The notes: a model not told the origin generated them from the sequence alone. Counted from the stretch's first letter, positions 1-5,223 are shown. The stretch is 6,377 nucleotides of DNA from an uncultured bacterium (GCA_946401765.1 CAMIVJ010000167.1:1-6377); one strand, 5' to 3'. Numbers and translations: made by a program.

Positions 1-770
1 GCGGCGCGCAGGTGACCTGCACGAAGACGGGCGACGCCGTGGCGAAATGCGCATTTACGCTGCCGCTTGGCCTCACTCTCGCCCCGGGTGCGTCCTTATG
101 CTGCACGAAGGCGGATTTCTGGCCGGATGGAAAGATCACGGACGGCAATGTGGACGTTCGTCTCTTTGACGCCGGAGGGGCGCTAGTCCAGCATCTATAT
201 CTTTCGACGAAGTGGACGGGCAACGTCTTCCGGATGTGCGACGGCAAGGGAGGTGCGTTCTGCGCGACGTCGTTTGCGGCTGAAGTGGTTTCGCCTGAAG
301 ACTGGCGGCCGACGATTCCAGACATCGACGACAGGGCCACGCGCCAGGCCGTTGCGGATGCGATACTCTCTTTGCCTGCGCTGCAGGCGTGGCTCGCGGG
401 CGTTTCCACTGCGGAAGAAGGCGCAGAGGCCGTGGCCGCGTTTCGTGGCGATGCGGCCACGCTTGCCGCCTGCTACCTTGTGGCGTCGCTGCCCGAGACT
501 GATCCGGAGATCGATCTTGCGTTCAGTGCAATTGCATTCGACGCGGCGGGAAAGCTCGAGTTCGGCGTGGAGCTGCGCCAGCACGGCGCATTGATCGCCC
601 GTGCGCTCAACGGTGTCTTGCGGCTGGAGCACCTCACGGAGCTTTCAGGTGAAGCCGTGGATACGGTCGATCTTGGATCTGTCGTTCCAGTGCCGCTTGA
701 AAAGAGAACGCTTTCGCGTCCGGCCGAGGGCGAGCGGCATTTCTTCCGCCTTCGCATCTCCGAACGATGA
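1..770 (+). CDS. Exported-protein C-terminal fragment, lamin-tail-like (5' partial)
   Basis: The reading frame is open from the left edge (first whole codon at 3) to a TGA at 768-770, so the true start is outside the window. A GTG at 12 is the first internal start-like codon but has no visible ribosome site, and I do not believe it is the real start. The first part (about codons 15-75: FTLPLG, TLAPGASLCC, ADFWPDG, VDVRLFDAGG, then a Trp-containing strand) has the rhythm of the end of a lamin-tail-type beta-sandwich, as found in large secreted proteins of PVC bacteria. The rest is a mixed alpha/beta tail that ends in RHFFRLRIS, like the FFR/FFK endings of many such proteins. Six or more cysteines fall in the first 90 codons, including a CC pair, which would suit an extracytoplasmic location. 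It converges on hisC with only 40 bp between. The lamin-tail call is a pattern-level judgement; substrate and role are unknown. Confidence 0.6.
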   Translation, partial: GAQVTCTKTGDAVAKCAFTLPLGLTLAPGASLCCTKADFWPDGKITDGNVDVRLFDAGGALVQHLYLSTKWTGNVFRMCDGKGGAFCATSFAAEVVSPEDWRPTIPDIDDRATRQAVADAILSLPALQAWLAGVSTAEEGAEAVAAFRGDAATLAACYLVASLPETDPEIDLAFSAIAFDAAGKLEFGVELRQHGALIARALNGVLRLEHLTELSGEAVDTVDLGSVVPVPLEKRTLSRPAEGERHFFRLRISER

Positions 771-810
771 CGGCTGCTCCGCAGATGTGCCCGGCGGGCG
801 AATGTTCCCG

Positions 811-1869
811 TTAGGCGTCGAGTTCCTGGAGGGCGGCGAGAAGCGAGGCCATGTCGGCGTCGGTTCCAACGGATATGCGCAGGCGATCTCCAGTGCGTGG
901 GCCGGGGAAGTAGCGCACGAAGATGTTTCGCGCGCGAAGGGCCTCGAAAAGCTCGGCGGCAGGACGATGCGCAGGGCGGGCGAAGAGGAAGTTCGACTGC
1001 GAGGGCGGCACGTCCCAGCCGCGGCGGCGCAGTTCGGATGCGGTCTCCTCGCGAGTCTTCAGCACCTTGGAGGTGTTGCGCCGCATCCAGGGCTGATCGG
1101 AGAGCGCGGCGAGGGCGCATGCCTGCGCAAGGGCGTCCACGTTGTAGGAGTCCTTCACCTTGTATAGCGCCTCTACGAGGTCCTCGGGGCCAATGCAGAA
1201 TCCGAGGCGCAGGCCGGCGAGCGAGTAGCTCTTTGAGAGCGTGCGCATCACGATGACGTTGGCGTCTGAGGGATCCGCGGCGAGCGGAACGCAGCTGGAG
1301 TCTGCAAAGTCGGCGTATGCCTCGTCCACGATCACCACCCCGGGGAACGAGCGCGCGAACGCCTGGACGAGTTCGGAGGGATAGAGTATCGAGGTGGGGG
1401 CGTTGGGATTCGTGAGAAGGAAGAGCGCGACGGGGCGGCCGTCGGGGCCGCGCGTGACGGGCTCGGCCCACGAGAAGTCGTCCGCGAGGGGGCTTGGAAC
1501 GAACGGGACGTCGCGGATTGCGGCGAGCGTCTTGTAGAGCGAATAGCTGGGATCGAACGAGCCAATGGCCTCGTCGTCGTCGACAAATGCGCGCGCGGCG
1601 AGGGTGAGCACCTCGTCCGAGCCGTTGCCCACGAAGACACGCGAAGGTGAGGTGTGGTAGATTTCGGCGATCTTTTCGCGCAGCTCGCGGAATACGGGAT
1701 CGGGATACCGGCGCAGGCGGTCGAGGTCGAACGACGCGAGGACCTTTTCGATCAGCGGCGAGGGCGGGTATGGGTTTTCGTTCGTGTTGAGCTTGATGAC
1801 GCTTCTTGCCTTCGGCTGTTCGCCGGGGGTGTATGGCACGAGGGACTGTACGGACTTTGCGATTCTCAT
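811..1869 (-). CDS. hisC: Histidinol-phosphate aminotransferase
   Basis: This 352-residue PLP enzyme is expected to convert imidazole-acetol phosphate plus glutamate to histidinol phosphate in cytoplasmic histidine synthesis. Visible fold-type I aminotransferase (class I/II) landmarks: KLNTNENPYPPSP at 26-38, the RRYPDP segment at 53-58, GNGSDEVL at 81-88, TNPNAPTS at 153-160 (usual form NPNNPTG), VDEAYADF at 181-188, the PLP Schiff-base lysine K213 in TLSKSYSLAGLRLGF, and the substrate-carboxylate arginine R331 in LRISVGT. Length matches HisC (about 350). The ATG at 1869-1867 is chosen because MRIAKSVQSLVPYTPGEQ aligns with HisC N-termini. The frame stays open upstream, but only through the preceding lipoprotein gene. 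The ATG overlaps the lipoprotein's TGA as ATGA, and only a weak AAGA-like ribosome site precedes it, so translation probably depends on coupling. No other his genes are present here. Related enzymes (CobD, aromatic aminotransferases) are less likely but not excluded by sequence reading alone. Confidence 0.93.
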   Translation of the reverse strand: MRIAKSVQSLVPYTPGEQPKARSVIKLNTNENPYPPSPLIEKVLASFDLDRLRRYPDPVFRELREKIAEIYHTSPSRVFVGNGSDEVLTLAARAFVDDDEAIGSFDPSYSLYKTLAAIRDVPFVPSPLADDFSWAEPVTRGPDGRPVALFLLTNPNAPTSILYPSELVQAFARSFPGVVIVDEAYADFADSSCVPLAADPSDANVIVMRTLSKSYSLAGLRLGFCIGPEDLVEALYKVKDSYNVDALAQACALAALSDQPWMRRNTSKVLKTREETASELRRRGWDVPPSQSNFLFARPAHRPAAELFEALRARNIFVRYFPGPRTGDRLRISVGTDADMASLLAALQELDA

Positions 1870-2294
1870 TTCTTGGCGTTCACGTTCTTGCTGGAGGATG
1901 CGGGTTTGGGAGCGAGCAGCACGGCGCTTGTGTGGTACGAGCGGCGCGCGAGCAGGAACACGAGGTACTTCTCGTCCTCGCAGTGGCTGGTGAGGTTTGA
2001 CACTTCGTCCACGCCGCGTTCCTTCATTCGGGCGTGGAGCACGTCGATGTTGTTCTTGAGCTTCACGGTGTTGGTGAACCAGCGGCAAGAGACGGCGTTG
2101 GGACGCGCCGGGTTGCCGCTTGCGATCGGGATGCAGGTGAAGAGGAACCAGCCGGAGGTCTCTACCTCCACCGTCTCGACTGGGATGCGCGCGCCGTCCA
2201 CATTCACGCCGTTGAAGGCGGCGGTGGAGTTGATCGTGGTGCAGCCGCAGAGGAGGGCGAGGATGGCGGCGATGATGGGAAGGGAGTTTTTCAT
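1866..2294 (-). CDS. Small putative lipoprotein, paralogue of the upstream gene
   Basis: A 142-residue protein with a lipoprotein signal: two N-terminal Lys/Asn residues, a hydrophobic stretch at 5-15, then LCGC with the lipid-accepting cysteine at 18. The mature part carries GWFLF at 48-52, a proline and then ASGNP at 58-62, and ends with a TSAVLL strand (122-127) and a short Lys/Ser-rich tail. The same motifs in the same order occur in the gene just upstream (2291-2857), so the pair are diverged tandem paralogues; this copy is shorter in the middle and at the C-terminus. The ATG at 2294-2292 overlaps the upstream gene's TGA (ATGA), and its own TGA overlaps the hisC ATG in the same way. I do not recognise a named family and assign no function. 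Membrane attachment is inferred from the lipobox; whether it sits in the inner or outer membrane cannot be told. Confidence 0.8.
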   Translation of the reverse strand: MKNSLPIIAAILALLCGCTTINSTAAFNGVNVDGARIPVETVEVETSGWFLFTCIPIASGNPARPNAVSCRWFTNTVKLKNNIDVLHARMKERGVDEVSNLTSHCEDEKYLVFLLARRSYHTSAVLLAPKPASSSKNVNAKK

Positions 2295-2857
2295 TTCGCG
2301 TCTCCGTCGGGGATTTCGTTTAGAAGGTCCTTCATCTCGCGCGAGAGGCGTCGGCGCTGGGCGGCTTCAGGGTCCTCCTCGGTCTCTTGCGGCTTGGGGG
2401 TGGCGGATGGATTCACGAGCACGGCGGAGAACTGCTTGCGGCGGTAGGTGAGGACGTATGGGATCGGCACGGGCAGCTCGGTGCCGGGGATCGATAGGAA
2501 CACCTGCTCGGTGCTCAGCAGCACGAGGTCCGAGACCGTGTAGCCGAACGCCTTTGCGTAGTGGGTGAGGCGGTCCTGCAGTATGTCCTCGTGCACGCAG
2601 TTCTTGAAGAGGCGGAACGGGAACCACGAGTTCACGTTCGGATTGCCGCTGGCGAGCGGCCACACGTTGAAGAGGAACCAGCCGTCGTTCGCCACCACGA
2701 TGTGCTCCACGGGCTCGCCGGACGAGGCGTGAAGGCGGATGCGCGAATCGGCGTCCGCCGGGAAGGGGGCCGTCTCGAGAGAGAAGCATCCCGCGGCGAG
2801 CAAAAGAAGCGCCGCAGGTGCCGTTGCAAGGGCTTTTCTGAGAGGTGATTTTTCCAT
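2291..2857 (-). CDS. Putative lipoprotein, first gene of the lipoprotein-hisC operon
   Basis: A 188-residue protein with a basic N-terminus (KSPLRK), hydrophobic core (ALLLLAAG) and lipobox cysteine at 24. The mature domain has GWFLF at 59-63, PLASGNP at 67-73, an aromatic/basic segment (FPFRLF), a probable helix (DRLTHYAKAFGYTVSDL) and a C-terminal strand RKQFSAVLV at 140-148. It ends in a charged, Pro/Glu/Arg-rich tail (about 150-188) that the downstream paralogue lacks. The ATG at 2857-2855 is chosen because it gives a clean signal peptide. The frame stays open for 28 more codons upstream, but those lie over the promoter and on the far side of the predicted transcription start. No Shine-Dalgarno site precedes the ATG; the extended -10 at 2867-2875 predicts a transcript starting only a few bases before it. 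Function unknown. Envelope location and paralogy to the next gene are the supportable statements. Confidence 0.82.
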   Translation of the reverse strand: MEKSPLRKALATAPAALLLLAAGCFSLETAPFPADADSRIRLHASSGEPVEHIVVANDGWFLFNVWPLASGNPNVNSWFPFRLFKNCVHEDILQDRLTHYAKAFGYTVSDLVLLSTEQVFLSIPGTELPVPIPYVLTYRRKQFSAVLVNPSATPKPQETEEDPEAAQRRRLSREMKDLLNEIPDGDAK

Positions 2858-2866
2858 GGCATGTAA

Positions 2867-2875
2867 ATTATACCA
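2867..2875 (-). promoter_or_regulatory. Extended -10 promoter for the lipoprotein-hisC operon
   Basis: Read on the minus strand, the sequence is TGGTATAAT: a perfect TATAAT preceded by the TGn extension. The region 16-18 bp further upstream (around 2889-2896) has only a poor -35 match, which fits an extended -10 promoter. A start about 7 bases downstream would fall near 2860, leaving a leader of about 2-5 nt before the ATG at 2857. This is the only AT-rich block between the two divergent genes. Confidence 0.72.
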
Positions 2876-2882
2876 AATCGCC

Positions 2883-2912
2883 TTGACATCGGCAGGGAAA
2901 TAATCATAAAAT
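2883..2912 (+). promoter_or_regulatory. Sigma70-type promoter for the septum protein/M50/hemW unit
   Basis: A consensus -35 (TTGACA, 2883-2888) is followed after 18 bp by TAAAAT (2907-2912, five of six matches to TATAAT); CATAAA at 2905-2910 (16-bp spacing) is a weaker alternative. The expected start is near 2919, about 4 nt before the ATG at 2923, and there is no Shine-Dalgarno site. The promoter lies back to back with the minus-strand extended -10, 10 bp from it, so the two polymerase footprints would overlap and initiation may be mutually exclusive. Confidence 0.65.
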
Positions 2913-2922
2913 ATATGCCGCA

Positions 2923-3207
2923 ATGAACAAGTATCTGGCAAACATCTTCAAGATCCTATTCGTGGTGCTGTTCGTGGCCATCGTGGTGGCCACGTTCGTG
3001 ATCGCGCTGCCCAAGTACCGCCATGCCCGCGGCTTGATGGACCAGAAGGAGCGCATAATGAAGGCGATCGACGAGAAGCGCGCCGAGATCGCCGAGATCA
3101 AGACGAAGCAGCATCGCTTCAACACCGACCGCGAGTTCGTGGAGACGCTTGCCCGCCAGAACAGGCGCGTGTTCCCGGGCGAGCTTGTGTTCGTGTTCGA
3201 CGACTAG
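2923..3207 (+). CDS. Septum formation initiator family protein (FtsB/DivIC-like)
   Basis: A 94-residue bitopic membrane protein of the FtsB/DivIC type. In the known family these small proteins join FtsL and FtsQ/DivIB in the divisome and help switch on septal peptidoglycan synthesis. The layout fits: short cytoplasmic start, one transmembrane helix at about 8-29, a charged coiled-coil region at about 34-66 (alternating Lys/Glu/Arg with Ile/Met/Ala heptads), then the family's C-terminal signature FVETLARQNRRVFPGELVFVF (72-92), matching the usual 'E-x-x-AR-x-x-x-x-x-x-PGE' pattern. Length is typical (about 90-110). The ATG at 2923 has no Shine-Dalgarno site and probably begins a nearly leaderless mRNA. 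A three-codon reading frame (ATG at 2915) ends in TGA overlapping this ATG. It is first in a run with a membrane protease gene 30 bp downstream and hemW. FtsB and DivIC cannot be told apart here, so no symbol is given. Confidence 0.85.
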   Translation: MNKYLANIFKILFVVLFVAIVVATFVIALPKYRHARGLMDQKERIMKAIDEKRAEIAEIKTKQHRFNTDREFVETLARQNRRVFPGELVFVFDD

Positions 3208-3237
3208 CTGGTCGCCGCAGTCCTTCTGACGCTGCCC

Positions 3238-3948
3238 ATGGCGAACGCGCTTAGATTTCTGCTTGCGCTTGCGGGGCTGCCGTTCGCATGGGCGGTCACG
3301 CGCGCGTTTCTTGACGTCGTGCGCCTCATCCCTTCGCCGGACGATTCGATTCTTCCCGCCGGGGCTGTTTCGGGAATCGCAGGCTTCGCGCTCTGCCTTG
3401 TGCTGCTGACGCTTCTTCCCTCCCCGGTGCGCCTCTACGTGCTTGGCCACGAGCTCACCCACGCCGTGTGGGGTCTTCTTTTCGGCGCACGCGTCTCGCG
3501 CCTCAAGGTGGGGCTCAAGGGCGGCTCCGTCACGCTTTCGAAGTCGAACTTGCTCATCACCCTCGCGCCGTACTTCTTTCCGTTCTACACGATGCTCGTG
3601 GCGCTGGCGGCGCTCGTGGCGCGCGCGTTCGTCTCGCCGCTGCCATGCCCGTCGGCATGGCTCTTCGCGGTCGGCTTCACGTGGTGCTTCCACTGCATCT
3701 TCACGGTGCGCGCGCTGATGCAGACGCAGCCGGACGTGGACGAATACGGCCGTCTCTTCTCCTACGTGTTCATCTGGATCGTGAACGTCGCTGGCGCGGC
3801 GGCGTGGGTGGTGTGCGCCACCGAGGTCAGGTGGCGCGACTTCGGGCGCGTGGTGGCGCACCGCGCCGCGTCGGCGTACGCATCTGCAGGCAATGTCTTC
3901 GCATGGCTCTATGAATCTCTACGTTCACTTCCCTTTCTGCAGGGCTAA
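3238..3948 (+). CDS. M50-type integral membrane zinc metalloprotease (putative)
   Basis: A 236-residue, highly hydrophobic protein. Likely membrane segments are at about 5-25, 43-62, 104-130, 140-160 and 174-194. The key feature is GHELTHAVWGLLFGARV: an HExxH zinc site (H71, E72, H75) at the start of a membrane-associated segment, followed by the KVGLKGGSV strand expected in M50-like (site-2-protease-related) enzymes. A classic NxxPxxxxDG motif is absent. The acidic residues in QPDVDEYG (D166, D168) are the best candidates for a third metal ligand, but this is inference. The family would cut within or near membranes; the substrate is unknown. The start ATG at 3238 has no clear Shine-Dalgarno site and lies 30 bp after the septum gene's TAG. 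The frame between the two genes is shared and open, so the exact start is uncertain. The 3' end overlaps hemW by 38 bp in another frame. Confidence 0.72.
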   Translation: MANALRFLLALAGLPFAWAVTRAFLDVVRLIPSPDDSILPAGAVSGIAGFALCLVLLTLLPSPVRLYVLGHELTHAVWGLLFGARVSRLKVGLKGGSVTLSKSNLLITLAPYFFPFYTMLVALAALVARAFVSPLPCPSAWLFAVGFTWCFHCIFTVRALMQTQPDVDEYGRLFSYVFIWIVNVAGAAAWVVCATEVRWRDFGRVVAHRAASAYASAGNVFAWLYESLRSLPFLQG

Positions 3949-4987
3949 GTGCGCATACTGCGCGCTTCTCTCGCGCGCCGGCGCCACGCCGGCGGCGCGC
4001 GCCGCATACGTCGGGCGCGTGCGCGGCGAAGTGGACTCTTTGCCCGCGCGCGAAGGCGGGCCGCTCACCGTCTATTTCGGCGGTGGCTCGCCTGCTCTCT
4101 GCGACCTCGCGCCGCTCGCCGGGGCGCTTGCGCCGCTCGCCGGGGCGGCGGACGAGGTGGAGTTCACTGTGGAGCTGCATCCTCTCGACGCGACGCCCCA
4201 CGCTCTCGACGCGCTGCGCCGCCTGGGCGTGAACCGCATCTCCATGGGCGTCCAGAGCCTGGACGACGCCGCGCTCGCCGCGATGGGTCGCCTGCACACG
4301 GCGGCGGAAGCCGAGGCTGCGTTCCGCCGCGCGCGCCGCGCTTTCCCGAACGCCGGGCTTGACCTCATCGCAGGCTGGCCTGGCGTCTCCGCCGCCGCAT
4401 GGCGCGCCACCCTCGAGCGCGCGCTCGCCCTCGAGCCGGTGCACGTGAGCTGCTACACGCTCATCCGCGAGCCGAAGACGCGCCTTGACCTCATGGCGCG
4501 CCGCGGCGAAGTCTCGATTCCGGGCGACGCCGCCGCGCTTGCGCAGATCGACGAGGCGCGCGAGGCATTCTCCTCCGCCGGCCTCGCGCGGTACGAGGTT
4601 TCTAACTACGCCCTCCCCGGCTTCGAATGCCGCCACAATCTCGCCGTATGGCGTGGCGAGGACTACACTGGAATCGGCGAAGGCGCGCATGGACGCGAAG
4701 GCCTGGCGCGCACCGTGGGCCTCTCCGCCGGATACGAGCGCCGCACCGTCACCGCCGAAGAGGACGCCGTGGAGCGCGCTCTTCTATCGCTGCGCACCGC
4801 GAGTGGTCTCGACCTCCCCGCCGCCGCGCGCCGCTGGCCCATCCTCGCCCCCCGCATCCCCTCGTGGCTCGACACGCTCTGCGCCCTCGCAGGTGAAGGC
4901 ATCCTCCGCGAGACCTCTCCCCGCGTCTTCGCGCCCACCTCGCGCGGCTTCGAAGTTTGCGACGCAGTCATGTCCGCGCTTCTCTAA
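3911..4987 (+). CDS. hemW: HemW-like radical SAM protein (coproporphyrinogen-oxidase-like)
   Basis: A 358-residue HemN/HemW-family radical SAM protein. HemW is known as a heme-binding chaperone that passes heme to membrane enzymes; many homologues are annotated as oxygen-independent coproporphyrinogen oxidase. Seen: LYVHFPFC then CxxxCxxC (C10, C14, C17) for the 4Fe-4S cluster; YFGGGSP (55-61) for SAM; MGVQSLDD (112-119); GRLHT (126-130); DLIAGWPG (151-158); HVSCYTLIREPKT (178-190); YEVSNYALPGF (228-238); HNLAVW (242-247), a variant of the HemW heme motif HNxxYW; GIGEGAHG (254-261). The extra cysteine of true HemN (CxxxCxxCxC) is missing, so HemW is preferred. YCAL replaces the usual YCDF, and VELHP replaces the usual E-x-NP. 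The ATG at 3911 is chosen because HemW proteins begin only a few residues before LYxHxPFC; an in-frame ATG at 3893 would add six residues. Both starts lie inside the protease gene, suggesting coupled translation. A 21-bp in-frame duplication lies at 4109-4150. Confidence 0.88.
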   Translation: MNLYVHFPFCRAKCAYCALLSRAGATPAARAAYVGRVRGEVDSLPAREGGPLTVYFGGGSPALCDLAPLAGALAPLAGAADEVEFTVELHPLDATPHALDALRRLGVNRISMGVQSLDDAALAAMGRLHTAAEAEAAFRRARRAFPNAGLDLIAGWPGVSAAAWRATLERALALEPVHVSCYTLIREPKTRLDLMARRGEVSIPGDAAALAQIDEAREAFSSAGLARYEVSNYALPGFECRHNLAVWRGEDYTGIGEGAHGREGLARTVGLSAGYERRTVTAEEDAVERALLSLRTASGLDLPAAARRWPILAPRIPSWLDTLCALAGEGILRETSPRVFAPTSRGFEVCDAVMSALL

Positions 4988-4990
4988 TCC

Positions 4991-5146
4991 CCTCAACCCT
5001 CAACCCTCAACCCGAAACCCGAAACCAGAAACCCGAAACCCGAAACCAGAAACTAGAAACCAGAAACTAGAAACTAGAAACCCGAAACCAGAAACCCGAA
5101 ACCAGAAACTAGAAACCCGAAACCAGAAACCTCGAAACCCCGAAAC
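4991..5146 (+). repeat. Heptamer tandem repeat array with three-letter variant code
   Basis: Twenty perfect-length 7-bp units run from 4991 to 5130: three CCTCAAC units, then seventeen units of the form xxGAAAC with first bases CC, CA or TA (CCGAAAC, CAGAAAC, TAGAAAC). Calling these A, B and C, the order is A A B A A B C B C C A B A B C A B. Two 8-bp decayed units (CTCGAAAC, CCCGAAAC) follow to 5146. The array starts three bases after the hemW stop codon and ends about 34 bp before the next promoter's -10. There are no unique spacers and no inverted symmetry, so it is neither CRISPR nor a hairpin terminator. The strand is strongly biased: A and C on the plus strand, G and T on the minus strand. 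It is not coding: 7-bp periodicity shifts the frame at every unit. Confidence 0.95.
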
Positions 5147-5179
5147 TTTTCATCTCTAGTTTTCCCCTGTCGCCTAATG

Positions 5180-5188
5180 TGATATAAT
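5180..5188 (+). promoter_or_regulatory. Extended -10 promoter and strong ribosome site for the TMEM43-family gene
   Basis: TGATATAAT at 5180-5188 is a perfect TATAAT with the TGn extension. The -35 region (about 5160-5165, TTTTCC) is a poor match, as is common for extended -10 promoters. The expected start is near 5195, giving a leader of about 29 nt. AAGGAG at 5211-5216 lies 7 nt before the ATG at 5224 and is a near-ideal Shine-Dalgarno site. It is the only strong one in the window, in contrast to the other genes here. Confidence 0.75.
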
Positions 5189-5223
5189 GTACTCATCTCA
5201 ACGCAAAGAAAAGGAGACTCAAA

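Noticed and set aside
771..810. A bidirectional terminator between the convergent first gene and hisC.
   Set aside because: Only short hairpins (for example a 4-bp stem at 789-799) are possible and no U-tract follows on either strand, so an intrinsic terminator cannot be supported.
473..1471. A 332-codon minus-strand frame overlapping hisC and the end of the first gene.
   Set aside because: It is a shadow of hisC in another frame, Arg/Pro-rich, without motifs, and it contradicts the strong hisC signatures.
1654..2451. A 265-codon plus-strand frame over the lipoprotein genes.
   Set aside because: It is antisense to two lipoproteins with lipoboxes, conserved paired motifs and ATGA overlaps; no domain is visible.
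2956..4690. Two long minus-strand frames (301 and 287 codons) opposite the septum, protease and hemW genes.
   Set aside because: They are antisense to genes with clear motifs, are Arg/His/Ala-rich, have no family signature, and arise from the high GC content.
4991..5146. The short-period repeat array as a possible CRISPR.
   Set aside because: Units are contiguous 7-mers with no spacers, far below CRISPR repeat length, and no cas gene is present.
4485..5159. A 224-codon plus-strand frame with a repetitive NPKPETR/NQKLETR tail.
   Set aside because: It lies over hemW in another frame. Its repetitive tail is only the 7-bp array read in triplets, where no TAG unit happens to fall in that frame. 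It has no ribosome site and an Arg/Pro/Ser-rich composition typical of shadow frames in GC-rich DNA.
5142..5165. A hairpin with T-run (AAACT/AGTTT) after the heptamer array as a hemW terminator.
   Set aside because: The stem is five mostly A-T pairs with a loop of about ten bases and is followed by TCCCC rather than a T-run; too weak to call.
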